From an uncultured Alphaproteobacteria bacterium (GTDB lineage Bacteria > Pseudomonadota > Alphaproteobacteria > HIMB59 > GCA-002718135): a DNA stretch of 48,560 nt. A program made the translations under genes and the position numbers. This document shows positions 25,426 to 34,145 of this stretch, in pieces. The stretch spans positions 1 through 48,560 of the forward strand of contig CABYXC010000013.1 in the NCBI GenBank assembly GCA_902522865.1, written 5' to 3'. Under the pieces are notes generated by a model. It did not search any database and was not told the DNA's origin. It saw only the letters and a list, made by a program, of their open reading frames with translations. Position 1 is the stretch's first letter, and every line of letters starts with the position of its first letter.

Positions 25426-26247
25426 AAAATCAAAAGATAATGAATCATTAATTACTAAATTTTGATTTTTATTTTTTATTTCATTAACAAAATTAATATT
25501 TAATGCTGCAAAAATATTTGAATTTGCTTTTGATACAATTGTACCTATTTTTTTATTATCTACTATCAATTCATCTCCTTCTAGCACATTCCCACTTATT
25601 ATTTTTAAAGCGTAAAGTTTTTTCTTAAGTAATCCACGATATTTCATTCTTGCAGTAATTTCTTGACCCACATAGCATCCCTTATCCCAATCAATAGCGT
25701 TTAAATTATCAAAATTATTTTCTAATAATAAAGATTTATTTTCTAAAATATCAAATGGTGAATAAGGTGTTGCATGATTAATTAAAATTTCATGATATTC
25801 TGTTTCACTAATTTCTTTTAATCTCTCTTTTTCACTTAAAATTTTTTTATTCGTTATAAGTTTTTTACCTAAGTTTATATTTCTAGGATCATTTAAATAA
25901 ACATTATAATAACCTTCATAATCTATATTAAATAATGAATAAGAATTTAGATTGTTAATTTCTTTAATTTCTATATCAGAGCGAAGTTTATAAATTTTTA
26001 ATCGTCCTAATAAATTACTATAAAATTTATCATTAGTTTCAAAAATATAATTTCCATTTATATTGAATATAAAAAAATCTGCTAAAAATTTACCCTGAGG
26101 TGTTAATAAACATGAATAAATAATTGATCCATCTTTACATTTTTCAATGTCATTAGTAATTAAATTTTGAATAAATGATTTACTATCTTTTCCAGAAATC
26201 TCAAAAAATCTTGAATTCAGATGATGAAAAAAGTATTTATCTTTCAT
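25417..26247 (-). CDS. ygfZ: YgfZ/GcvT-like folate-binding protein (Fe-S cluster maintenance)
   Basis: Folate-binding paralogue of the glycine cleavage T protein that supports Fe-S cluster enzymes such as MiaB. The 276-residue protein has the diagnostic DKGCYVGQEITARMKYRG motif near residue 190, including the conserved Cys, and the N-terminal FFEISGKDSKSFIQNLITND. It is shorter than E. coli YgfZ (326). It is divergent from the glycosyltransferase at 26293 and overlaps the MFS gene's 3' end by 9 bases. The identity rests mainly on the KGCYxGQE motif. Confidence 0.9.
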   Translation of the reverse strand: MKDKYFFHHLNSRFFEISGKDSKSFIQNLITNDIEKCKDGSIIYSCLLTPQGKFLADFFIFNINGNYIFETNDKFYSNLLGRLKIYKLRSDIEIKEINNLNSYSLFNIDYEGYYNVYLNDPRNINLGKKLITNKKILSEKERLKEISETEYHEILINHATPYSPFDILENKSLLLENNFDNLNAIDWDKGCYVGQEITARMKYRGLLKKKLYALKIISGNVLEGDELIVDNKKIGTIVSKANSNIFAALNINFVNEIKNKNQNLVINDSLSFDFLN

Positions 26248-26292
26248 AATTATCTAAATATATATTGAATATATTAAAAGTGTAATATTTCT

Positions 26293-27216
26293 GTGAAAAT
26301 TCTTGTTATTTCGTCAAATCTTATTGGAGATACAATTCTATCAACTGGAGTAATAAATTATTTTAGTAAAAAATATCCTGAAACTAAATTTACATTTGTA
26401 ATTGGTCCATCTGCTAAATCGATTTTCAAAAACTTTAAATCTGTAGAAACCATAATCACTGTTTCAAAAAAAAGATACAATATGCATTGGTTAGATATAA
26501 TTTCTAATTGTTATGGAAAGAAGTGGGATATAATTATTGATTTTAGAAGTTCGTTGTTATCATATTTTTTAAAACATAATAAAAAATTTATTTTTAAAAA
26601 AAAATCAAATCTAAACCATGTACAGCAATTATCTAATTACTTTAAATTTGATTGTTCAGATTTGTTTATTGAGACAAATATAGAAGAAGAAGAAATAGTT
26701 ACAAAACATTTGTCCGATGATTTTAAATATTTTGTTATATTTCCAGGTGGAAATTGGAAACCAAAAATTTGGAGTATTAAAAATTATAATTCACTATTAA
26801 TCAAAATTTTATCTCAAAATAAAAATATTAAATTTATTTTAGTTGGTTCAAAGTCAGAAGAAGAAAATTATTTAAATGAAATAACAAAAAATATTGATAA
26901 TAATAAGATAATTAATTTATTTGGTGTATCATTGACTCAAACTGCTGCTTATATGAAGAAATCAAAATTATTTATTGGAAATGATTCAGGATTATCACAT
27001 ATGGCTTCAGCCACAAAATTAAAGTCTATAGTATTATTTGGCCCAACAAATGATGCGATTTACGGTCCATTTATGCAAGATTCACAAGTTATAAGAACTA
27101 ATGAAAGCTATGACTATTTTAAAAGTATAAATATTGATAAAACAAAGTCCTATATGGACTCTATAAGCGTAGAAAAGATTTATTTTGCATTACAAAAAAA
27201 TAATTATTGTGAATAA
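26293..27216 (+). CDS. Glycosyltransferase family 9 protein (heptosyltransferase-like)
   Basis: Cytoplasmic or membrane-associated GT-B enzyme of the ADP-heptose:LPS heptosyltransferase family, which builds the lipopolysaccharide inner core. The 307 residues start at GTG with ILVISSNLIGDTILSTGVI, the usual N-terminal motif. The C-terminal half has FPGGNWKPKIWS and the sugar-nucleotide-binding FIGNDSGLSHMASA. Whether heptose is the donor is not determined. The pyrC start lies 8 bases inside its 3' end. Confidence 0.87.
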   Translation: MKILVISSNLIGDTILSTGVINYFSKKYPETKFTFVIGPSAKSIFKNFKSVETIITVSKKRYNMHWLDIISNCYGKKWDIIIDFRSSLLSYFLKHNKKFIFKKKSNLNHVQQLSNYFKFDCSDLFIETNIEEEEIVTKHLSDDFKYFVIFPGGNWKPKIWSIKNYNSLLIKILSQNKNIKFILVGSKSEEENYLNEITKNIDNNKIINLFGVSLTQTAAYMKKSKLFIGNDSGLSHMASATKLKSIVLFGPTNDAIYGPFMQDSQVIRTNESYDYFKSINIDKTKSYMDSISVEKIYFALQKNNYCE

Positions 27217-28243
27217 AAATATTGAAATTATTCAGCCTGATGATTGGCATGTACATTTTAGAGAAGGCGACATGTTAGAAATGGTTACTAATTTCTCCTC
27301 AAGAATAAATAATAGATGTGTGGCAATGCCAAATACAGAAATTCCCATAACAGATACTAATAAAGCCTCTGCTTATAAAAAGCTTTTAAACAAAGCATCT
27401 AGTAATAATTTTGAACCACTTATACCTTGTTATTTAAATGAAAATTTAGATTTAGAAGATTTTAGAAAAGGTATGCAAAATAAAGTTTTCTTTGGATCTA
27501 AACTTTATCCCTCAAATGCAACTACAAACTCAAGTCATGGAGTGAGTGACATTTCAAAAATCTTTAAATTTTTAGAGATTTTAGAAGAAGAAAAAAGTCC
27601 ATTACTAATACACGGTGAAAAAGTTGCTGAAGATATAGATATTTTTGATAGAGAAAAATATTTTATAGATGATGAATTAAGCATTATTAGAAAAAAATTT
27701 CCCCTTTTAAAAATCACACTTGAACATGTATCAACTTCATATGGAGTTAATTATGTGAAAGAAAATGAAAATATTGCAGGAACAATTACACCTCACCACA
27801 TGCTTTTAACAAAAAAAGATGTATTTCATGATAGTTCTATTAATCCTCACCATTTTTGTATGCCAGTTGTTAAAAATGAAACAGATTTAATAGAGTTAAG
27901 AAAAGCTGCATGTCTCAATAATTCTAAATTTTTTTTAGGTACTGACTCAGCTCCACATCCAATTCAAGAAAAAAAACCAGATATGTCATCTAAGCCAGGA
28001 ATATTTTCATCCCCTTGCTCAATAGAATTATATGCAGAAATATTTGATCAAGAAAATGCAATTGATAAGTTAGAGATATTTTGTTCAATTAATGGTCCAA
28101 AACATTATAGTTTTCCAATTAATGATAAAAAAATTAAATTAGAAAAAAAAGAATGGATTATGTCAGAATTATCTAGTTATAATGATATCCAGGTTAAGAA
28201 TTTTTATGCTAATAAAAAAATTAATTGGAAAGTAGTCCATTAA
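27209..28243 (+). CDS. pyrC: Dihydroorotase (PyrC type)
   Basis: Third step of pyrimidine synthesis: cyclisation of carbamoyl aspartate to dihydroorotate. From GTG at 27209 the protein has 344 residues, close to E. coli PyrC (348). All metal ligands are visible at matching spacing: His14 and His16 in DDWHVHFRE, carboxylated Lys98 in FGSKLYPSNATTN, His135 in LLIHGE, His173 in LEHVST and Asp246 in GTDSAPH. A longer frame opens at TTG 27185, but the GTG lies directly before the conserved region. It overlaps the glycosyltransferase stop by 8 bases. Confidence 0.95.
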   Translation: MNKNIEIIQPDDWHVHFREGDMLEMVTNFSSRINNRCVAMPNTEIPITDTNKASAYKKLLNKASSNNFEPLIPCYLNENLDLEDFRKGMQNKVFFGSKLYPSNATTNSSHGVSDISKIFKFLEILEEEKSPLLIHGEKVAEDIDIFDREKYFIDDELSIIRKKFPLLKITLEHVSTSYGVNYVKENENIAGTITPHHMLLTKKDVFHDSSINPHHFCMPVVKNETDLIELRKAACLNNSKFFLGTDSAPHPIQEKKPDMSSKPGIFSSPCSIELYAEIFDQENAIDKLEIFCSINGPKHYSFPINDKKIKLEKKEWIMSELSSYNDIQVKNFYANKKINWKVVH

Positions 28244-28260
28244 TCTTTATAGAAATATTA

Positions 28261-28617
28261 ATGTCATTAGGAACAAAAATCTATACTTGGCTTAAAGGAA
28301 ACTTAGTTGGTAGTGATGATTTAGGGAATAAATATTACTCTAGCTCCAAAGATTTTAAAGATTTAAAAGCAAAAAGATGGGTAATTTTTAATGGTGAAAT
28401 AGAAGCATCAAATATACCGCCGCACTGGCATGCTTGGCTTCACAAATCTATTGATAATCCCCCAATTGACTATTCACATAAATACAAATGGCAAAAAAAC
28501 CATAAACCAAATATGACTGGTACTAGTGATGCATATTTCCCATCATCTCATCCTCTTTCAAAAAATTATGACCCAGAAAAAAAAGAAGAAGAATATAAAT
28601 CTTGGACTCCTAATTAG
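28261..28617 (+). CDS. NDUFA12-family complex I subunit
   Basis: Homologue of the B17.2 accessory subunit of NADH:ubiquinone oxidoreductase, found in alphaproteobacteria and mitochondria. The 118-residue protein has the family motifs GNLVGSDDLGNKYY, RWVIFNGEIEASNIPPHWHAWLH and the C-terminal YKSWTPN. The ATG at 28261 is chosen over an in-frame ATG at 28225 because family members begin near this point and the latter lies within pyrC. Its final 50 bases overlap the DUF2155 gene in another frame. No other complex I gene is nearby, which is usual for this subunit. Confidence 0.92.
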   Translation: MSLGTKIYTWLKGNLVGSDDLGNKYYSSSKDFKDLKAKRWVIFNGEIEASNIPPHWHAWLHKSIDNPPIDYSHKYKWQKNHKPNMTGTSDAYFPSSHPLSKNYDPEKKEEEYKSWTPN

Positions 28618-28972
28618 AGTAACATTTTTTTTTCTCCTACCGTTAACTGTTTCTGCCGAGACTATTGAAAAAAAGTATGCCTCTTTTAAGTTATTAAACA
28701 AGACCACTAATAAAGTAACTAGTAAGGATATTTTAGTAAGTTCAAAAATATCATGGGAAACATTAAATATTGAAGTTTTGTATTGTGGTAGCACTCCTCC
28801 AACTGAAATTCCTGAAGACTATGTTTTGATAGATGTATACGATACTATCAATAATGAAAATACTAATATTTATAAAGGCTGGATGATTTCTTCTTCCCCC
28901 GATGTTACTCCGTTAGAAAATCCTATTTATGATCTTTGGTTAGTTGATTGTAGTAACGATAAGATTTCTTGA
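28568..28972 (+). CDS. DUF2155 secreted protein
   Basis: A 135-residue protein with a signal peptide (basic KKKKK start, hydrophobic core LLIRVTFFFLLPLTVSA, likely cleavage after Ala near residue 30). The mature part has the DUF2155 hallmarks LLNKTTNKV, EVLYCGSTPPTEIPED, KGWMISSSPDVTPLENPIYDLWLVDC with two conserved cysteines, possibly disulfide-bonded in the periplasm. DUF2155 regularly follows NDUFA12 in alphaproteobacteria; its function is not known. It starts 50 bases inside the NDUFA12 gene, and its last 46 bases overlap the convergent aat gene. Confidence 0.88.
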   Translation: MTQKKKKKNINLGLLIRVTFFFLLPLTVSAETIEKKYASFKLLNKTTNKVTSKDILVSSKISWETLNIEVLYCGSTPPTEIPEDYVLIDVYDTINNENTNIYKGWMISSSPDVTPLENPIYDLWLVDCSNDKIS

Positions 28973-29580
28973 AAATTATTAACTTCCTTAAAAAAACTTT
29001 CGATTTCTAAACTTTCTTTTAGTTTATTTTCATAAATTTCAGTTTCCATCTCATACGCTCCAAACTGAACTAAATGAGGATTGAAAAACTGTGAATCTAA
29101 AATGGAAAAATTATTTTTTTTTAATATTGCCAGTAAATAAAGTAGACAAAACTTACTTGTATTGGTCTTCAAGCTAAACATGCTTTCACCAAAAAAACAT
29201 GATCCTATATGTAAACCGTATAAACCACCAATTAGATTACCCTCTTCATAACATTCTACACTGTGACATTTACCTATTTTATATAATTCAATATATGTAT
29301 CTAAAATAATTTCATTAATCCAAGTATCTTGATCTTTTCTTTTAATTTCTTTGCATAACTTTATAACTTTTGCAAAATCTTGATCAATTTTAAAACTATA
29401 TTTTGTTTTTTTAAACTCATTAAATAGTTTTTTAGGATATTGAAAATTAGAAATTGGAATAATGAATCTAAGTTTTGGCTTATAAAATTTTATTTCTTCA
29501 GAGTACTTACTATCAGCCATTGGAAAGTAAGCTTTTTTATAAAATTCTATTAAGCTATTTAAATCAATTATTTTACTCAA
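28927..29580 (-). CDS. aat: Leucyl/phenylalanyl-tRNA-protein transferase
   Basis: Adds Leu or Phe to the N-terminus of proteins ending in Arg or Lys, marking them for ClpS/ClpAP degradation. The 217-residue protein contains FPMADS near residue 20, CHSVECYEEGNLIGGLYGLHIG, and SCFFGESMFS, the family core. The conserved H-S-V-E motif is intact. It overlaps accC by 8 bases upstream and the convergent DUF2155 gene by 46 bases at its 3' end. It is last in the minus-strand run that starts with rne. Confidence 0.92.
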   Translation of the reverse strand: MSKIIDLNSLIEFYKKAYFPMADSKYSEEIKFYKPKLRFIIPISNFQYPKKLFNEFKKTKYSFKIDQDFAKVIKLCKEIKRKDQDTWINEIILDTYIELYKIGKCHSVECYEEGNLIGGLYGLHIGSCFFGESMFSLKTNTSKFCLLYLLAILKKNNFSILDSQFFNPHLVQFGAYEMETEIYENKLKESLEIESFFKEVNNFQEILSLLQSTNQRS

Positions 29581-30904
29581 TTAAATTTGACATAAAATTA
29601 ATGTTGTAACTACCTCTTTTAAATTCATCAGTTTGAATAATTTTTTGATGAAGTTGTATATTTGTATTTATTCCCATAATTACATATTCTTCTAGTGCTC
29701 TATTCATTTTTTTTAGAGCTTCTGATCTTGTTGCACCGTAGGTAATTAGCTTACCAATCATACTATCATAATGGGAGGGAATTGAGTACCCATCGTAAAC
29801 GGCTGAGTCTACTCTAATACCCAGTCCTCCAGGTTGGTGGTATTGTGTTATCTTACCAGGTGATGGTATAAAACTTTCTGGATGTTCGGCATTTATTCGG
29901 CATTCAATTGAATTTCCTTTTAATTTTATATCATCTTGTTTTATTTTAAGCTTTTCACCATTAGCTACAAGAATTTGCTCCTTAACAAGATCTATTCCAG
30001 TAACCATTTCTGTTACCGGGTGCTCAACTTGTAATCTTGTATTCATTTCCATAAAATAAAATTCATTATTTTCATATAAAAATTCTAATGTTCCAACTCC
30101 TTCATATCCAATTTCTTTCATAGATTTTCTACAAAGTTCAGAAATTTTTTCTCTATTTTCATTTGTTAGAACTGAACTTGGACTTTCTTCAATAAGTTTC
30201 TGATGCTTCCTTTGAATGGAGCAATCTCTTTCTCCAAGAGTAACAACATTTCCAAACGAATCACAAAGAACTTGAATTTCGATATGTTTGGGAGATGTTA
30301 AAAATTTTTCTAAATAAACATTTTCATCATTAAATGATTTTTTTGCTTCAATTTTTGCCTCATTTATAGCTTTGTTCAAGTCATCTTCTTCTGTGACAAT
30401 TCTCATTCCTTTACCACCACCACCGCTTGCCGCTTTTACTATAATTGGATATTTTACTTTTTTTATAAACTCTTCAATTTTATTTTTATCACTTAAATCA
30501 TTTATACCTTTTACTGTTGGTACTCCTGTTTCATCCATTATTTTTTTTGCATCAATTTTGTTACCCATCATTTTAATATGTTCTGATTTTGGTCCGATAA
30601 ATTTAATATTGTGTTCCTCAATAATTTCTGCAAACCTTTGGTTCTCACTTAGAAAACCATATCCAGGATGAATCGCATCTACATCAGTTAACGTCGCAGC
30701 TGTGATAATTGCGGGTATATTTAAATAACTTGATTGTGCAGAAGCTGGACCAACACAAATACTTTCATCAGCCATTCTTACATGCATAGCATTTTCATCG
30801 ACATCTGAGTGAATGGCTACAGTTTTGATTCCTAGTTCTCTGCAGGCTCTAAGTACACGTAAAGCAATTTCACCTCTATTAGCAATCAGTATTTTTTTGA
30901 ACAT
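29573..30904 (-). CDS. accC: Biotin carboxylase subunit of acetyl-CoA carboxylase
   Basis: ATP-dependent carboxylation of biotin on AccB, the first step of fatty acid synthesis. The 443-residue ATP-grasp protein has the N-terminal KILIANRGEIALRV, the Gly-rich ATP loop ASGGGGKGMRIV, EKFLTSPKHIEIQV, GERDCSIQRKHQK and MNTRLQVEHPVTEMVTGIDLV. Length equals the usual AccC. The start overlaps accB by one base, giving coupled, balanced synthesis. Confidence 0.97.
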   Translation of the reverse strand: MFKKILIANRGEIALRVLRACRELGIKTVAIHSDVDENAMHVRMADESICVGPASAQSSYLNIPAIITAATLTDVDAIHPGYGFLSENQRFAEIIEEHNIKFIGPKSEHIKMMGNKIDAKKIMDETGVPTVKGINDLSDKNKIEEFIKKVKYPIIVKAASGGGGKGMRIVTEEDDLNKAINEAKIEAKKSFNDENVYLEKFLTSPKHIEIQVLCDSFGNVVTLGERDCSIQRKHQKLIEESPSSVLTNENREKISELCRKSMKEIGYEGVGTLEFLYENNEFYFMEMNTRLQVEHPVTEMVTGIDLVKEQILVANGEKLKIKQDDIKLKGNSIECRINAEHPESFIPSPGKITQYHQPGGLGIRVDSAVYDGYSIPSHYDSMIGKLITYGATRSEALKKMNRALEEYVIMGINTNIQLHQKIIQTDEFKRGSYNINFMSNLIE

Positions 30905-31350
30905 TATTCAAAAATTATAAGAGTATCACCATATTCAACGGGCTGACTATTCAACGTAACTATTTTTTTGATAATACCAGATCTAGGAGCTTTAATTTCA
31001 TTAAAAGTCTTCATTGCTTCTATTAACAACAAAGTATCACCGGCTTTAACATGTTGACCAACTTTGACATAAGGTTGCGAATTTGGATCAGCAGAAAGAT
31101 AAGCAACTCCTACCATTGGAGATTTAACAATATTATCTTCATTTACAACTTCATTTTTATTTTCAACCTCTTTAACTTCAGTATTTTTTTCTAATTTTTG
31201 AACAGAAATATTGTTTCCAACGAAGTCATTTGAGGTAATCTCAATTTCATAATCATTTTTTTTTATTTTTATTTTAGCAATACTATTAATTTTTGATTCT
31301 TTAACGATTAACTTAATATTCTCTAAATCTGTTTTATCTATTTTACTCAT
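30904..31350 (-). CDS. accB: Biotin carboxyl carrier protein of acetyl-CoA carboxylase
   Basis: Carries biotin between the carboxylase and transferase of acetyl-CoA carboxylase. The 148-residue protein has an N-terminal helical region, a flexible acidic linker at about residues 55-75, and a C-terminal biotinyl domain. The biotinylated lysine is Lys114 in IEAMKTFNEI. The accC start overlaps its stop by one base, and aroQ lies 2 bases upstream. Confidence 0.96.
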   Translation of the reverse strand: MSKIDKTDLENIKLIVKESKINSIAKIKIKKNDYEIEITSNDFVGNNISVQKLEKNTEVKEVENKNEVVNEDNIVKSPMVGVAYLSADPNSQPYVKVGQHVKAGDTLLLIEAMKTFNEIKAPRSGIIKKIVTLNSQPVEYGDTLIIFE

Positions 31351-31352
31351 AC

Positions 31353-31790
31353 TTATTTATAAATTAATTTGCATATTGCTTCAATTCCTAGAAGATAACT
31401 ATTTCCACCAAATCCACATATTAAACCATGTACTCCTTCAGAAGTAATACTTCTTTTTCTATACTCTTCTCTTGCATAAATATTTGAAAGATGAATTTCT
31501 ATCTTAGGCTTATTTATTGCTCTTAATGAATCTAGAATGGCAATTGAAGAATGAGTAAATGCTGCTGGATTGATTATTAAACCATCAAATTTATCATTTA
31601 CTTCATGGATCTTATCAATTATTTCCCCCTCATTGTTAGTTTGGAAAAAAATAATTTCTAATTTATTCTCTATACCTTTTTTTTCACAATCAGATTTAAT
31701 CTTATCTAAGCTGTCTTTACCATAAATATCATCTTCTCTATTTCCTAGTAGATTTAGGTTAGGGCCATTAATAATTAATATTTTTTTCAT
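31353..31790 (-). CDS. aroQ: Type II 3-dehydroquinate dehydratase
   Basis: Converts 3-dehydroquinate to 3-dehydroshikimate in aromatic amino acid synthesis; dodecameric, cytoplasmic. The 145-residue protein has INGPNLNLLGNRE, the catalytic tyrosine in DDIYGKDSL, NPAAFTHSSIAI, and EIHLSNIYAREEYRKRS. The usual catalytic histidine is in EGVHGLICGFG. It lies 2 bases before accB and 1 base after dcd in the minus-strand run. Confidence 0.96.
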   Translation of the reverse strand: MKKILIINGPNLNLLGNREDDIYGKDSLDKIKSDCEKKGIENKLEIIFFQTNNEGEIIDKIHEVNDKFDGLIINPAAFTHSSIAILDSLRAINKPKIEIHLSNIYAREEYRKRSITSEGVHGLICGFGGNSYLLGIEAICKLIYK

Positions 31791-31791
31791 T

Positions 31792-32850
31792 CTATTTAAA
31801 ATGCTTACTTAATTTTAAACCTTGATTTTGATAATTTGATTTAATATCTTTTCCGTATACAATATTACTGTTTTTGTTCAACTTTTCATATTTAATTCTA
31901 GCTATAGTTTGACCATCTTCTAACAAAAAAGGTACTTCATTTGTTTTTACTTCCAAAACAGCATATGATCCTTTACCTAGACCAAAACCAGGATCAAAAA
32001 AACCTGCATAATGTGCTCTGAAGTCTCCAATACCTGTATCATAAGGAATCATTTCACCAGCTAAGTTGGATGGTATAACAACCTTTTCTTTTGATCTCAA
32101 AATGTAAAATTTGTTTTTTTCAATTACTAATTTTTTATTGTTTTTTCTAATTACATTCCAAAAATCATTTATTTTATGAGATTTAATTTTAGAAAAATTA
32201 AGCACTGGAGCATATTTTTTGGCTACGTAAGCAACAATATTTGACCCAGCTAGATCAACTGATAACTTTAATCCGTTATCAATTTTAACATTATCTCTAG
32301 TTTGATTTGAAATTTTTCGTTTTTTATTGAGGTTGATGAGCTGTTTATCAGTCAAATAGTTATGATTTTTATTTACAAGTCTCAATTGATTTAAAGAATT
32401 ATATTTTTTAAAAGATACATCAAATGATCTTGATGTAATTTCTAAAAATATCTCACCTTTATAATTTTTAGGAATTTTTTCGTATTCTTCTGCATAATCA
32501 ACAAGTGTTCTACAAAAAATATCTAATCTTCCAGTGCTACTTTTAGGGTTGCAGTGACCAAATATATTATTTTTTAAGTTAAGACTTTCATTAAGTCTAA
32601 CAATGTAAGTCTTGTTTTTTCTAAATATAAATTCTTTACTTAGATTTATTTTTTTAATAGCTAAATCTTTTAACTTATCTCTAACTTTTGAATTATAGGA
32701 TAAGAAGCTATACTTAATTTCATAGCATTCCTCACTTAATGACAAGTCTATGCTTGATGGTTGTAATTGATCATTTGTAATATTTTCAGTGATTATAAAA
32801 TTTTTATTAATTAAATTTATATAATCTTGATATACTAGAGATCCACTCAT
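31792..32850 (-). CDS. dcd: 2'-deoxycytidine 5'-triphosphate deaminase, two-domain form
   Basis: Deaminates dCTP to dUTP for thymidylate synthesis. At 352 residues it is about twice E. coli Dcd and matches the two-domain alphaproteobacterial version: an N-terminal copy with QPSSIDLSLSEECYEI and CNPKSSTGRLDIFCR, and a C-terminal copy with YDTGIGDFRAHYAGFFDPGFG and ARIKYEKL. Lys is unusually abundant in the linker. It overlaps the M48 gene by one base. Because fused domains are normal in this group, no frameshift or duplication artefact is suspected. Confidence 0.9.
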   Translation of the reverse strand: MSGSLVYQDYINLINKNFIITENITNDQLQPSSIDLSLSEECYEIKYSFLSYNSKVRDKLKDLAIKKINLSKEFIFRKNKTYIVRLNESLNLKNNIFGHCNPKSSTGRLDIFCRTLVDYAEEYEKIPKNYKGEIFLEITSRSFDVSFKKYNSLNQLRLVNKNHNYLTDKQLINLNKKRKISNQTRDNVKIDNGLKLSVDLAGSNIVAYVAKKYAPVLNFSKIKSHKINDFWNVIRKNNKKLVIEKNKFYILRSKEKVVIPSNLAGEMIPYDTGIGDFRAHYAGFFDPGFGLGKGSYAVLEVKTNEVPFLLEDGQTIARIKYEKLNKNSNIVYGKDIKSNYQNQGLKLSKHFK

Positions 32851-34145
32851 TAATTTGTATTTTCAATAATATTAACAAGTTTTAATAAGTCACTATCTTT
32901 AGTACTTTTAAAATTTTTTATTTCAATATCAAAAACTTCTTTTTCCATATCATTAATTGATAAAAAAAAGTTAAAGAACTCTGACCATTCATTTTTATTT
33001 AATTTTTGTGCTAGTTGAAAATATTTTAATAGAACATTTTTATTATTATAAAATTTATATAAAAGATCTTTATTATTTTGAAAAATTATTTCTGTGTCAC
33101 TATTAGATAATTTTTTTATTTCTGTATTTTCAAATATTCTAATTTGAGCATAATAATTTAAAGGATATTTTTCTAAATTTTTCTTATAAAATTCTTTAGC
33201 TTCTTTAGTATATCCATAAGAGAATAATATGTCTGCTTTAGTTTCTAGTAGAAAATTATTATTATTTTTTTTGATTATATCATTTAAATTCTTTAGGGAC
33301 ATTTTTAGATTTCCATTTCTAGCTAATTTAATTGATTCTGCATAAGCTTTAAAAGGTTCATTTAATTCACTTAAGACTTCCTCATTATCACTATAACCTA
33401 CAAATTTCGCTTTTATGTAGTTAAATCTTTGATTGTAACTTTTATTAAAATCATTTTCTGTATTGTCTTGGAAGTTTTTTATTAATAGAATTCTATCTTC
33501 AAAATATGGATGTGTACTAACTCTTTGTTTTTCTTTTGAAAAACCCTTGTTTAATAATTTGTGCTCTATTGTTTCTAATAATGTTTGAATAGATTTAGAA
33601 CTAGTTTTTAGTAAATTTAGTGTATTCAATGCATATAGATCAGCTTCCATTTCTTGATCTTTATTAAATTCAATATATTGATTGGATAAAGTGGCTGCAG
33701 TTAAAATACTTCCTTCTAATAATTGAGGATTTTTAGTTAATGTTGAACCAGCCACTACAGATAAAATGCCTAAAGTATTATATTTTTTTGTATTTTTTAT
33801 TTTTTCTTTTCTATGTTCAATATGGTTGAGATGTATATGAGCAACTTCATGAGCTAATACAGACATTAATGCTACATAGTCTGAACAATAAATTATTAAG
33901 CCAGAATTAATATGAATAACATTATTAATATCTACAAAAGCATTTATTTCATTATTATTATTTATTCTAAACTTAATTGTTTTATTTACTTTATTTACTT
34001 TAATTATGTCTTTTAAAATCTGATTAATAAATTCTTCAGTTTCGTAATCTAGTATTTGTGAGCTATGAACATTTTTTAAAGAAAAAATAAAAAATAAAAA
34101 AAAAATTAATATTTTTTTAAGACCACCATCCAGTTTTTTCTTCAT
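32850..34145 (-). CDS. Periplasmic M48 zinc metalloprotease with TPR-like C-terminus (BepA/YfgC-like)
   Basis: Likely periplasmic quality-control protease for outer-membrane assembly. The 431-residue protein begins with a signal peptide (KKILIFFLFFIFSLKNVHSS). The zinc motif HEVAHIHLNH lies near residue 104 and the third ligand in MEADLYALNTL near residue 165. Residues from about 265 are helical and Leu/Tyr/Asn-rich (AESIKLARNGNLKMSLKNL), consistent with TPR repeats. The start lies 29 bases inside the rne gene. Function by analogy with BepA is inference. Confidence 0.87.
   Translation of the reverse strand: MKKKLDGGLKKILIFFLFFIFSLKNVHSSQILDYETEEFINQILKDIIKVNKVNKTIKFRINNNNEINAFVDINNVIHINSGLIIYCSDYVALMSVLAHEVAHIHLNHIEHRKEKIKNTKKYNTLGILSVVAGSTLTKNPQLLEGSILTAATLSNQYIEFNKDQEMEADLYALNTLNLLKTSSKSIQTLLETIEHKLLNKGFSKEKQRVSTHPYFEDRILLIKNFQDNTENDFNKSYNQRFNYIKAKFVGYSDNEEVLSELNEPFKAYAESIKLARNGNLKMSLKNLNDIIKKNNNNFLLETKADILFSYGYTKEAKEFYKKNLEKYPLNYYAQIRIFENTEIKKLSNSDTEIIFQNNKDLLYKFYNNKNVLLKYFQLAQKLNKNEWSEFFNFFLSINDMEKEVFDIEIKNFKSTKDSDLLKLVNIIENTN

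Noticed and set aside
28225..28260. In-frame N-terminal extension of NDUFA12
   Set aside because: It overlaps pyrC and has no counterpart in the family; ATG 28261 gives the expected start.
31792..32850. Double-length dcd as a tandem duplication or fusion error
   Set aside because: The two-domain form is normal in alphaproteobacteria and the two halves are diverged.
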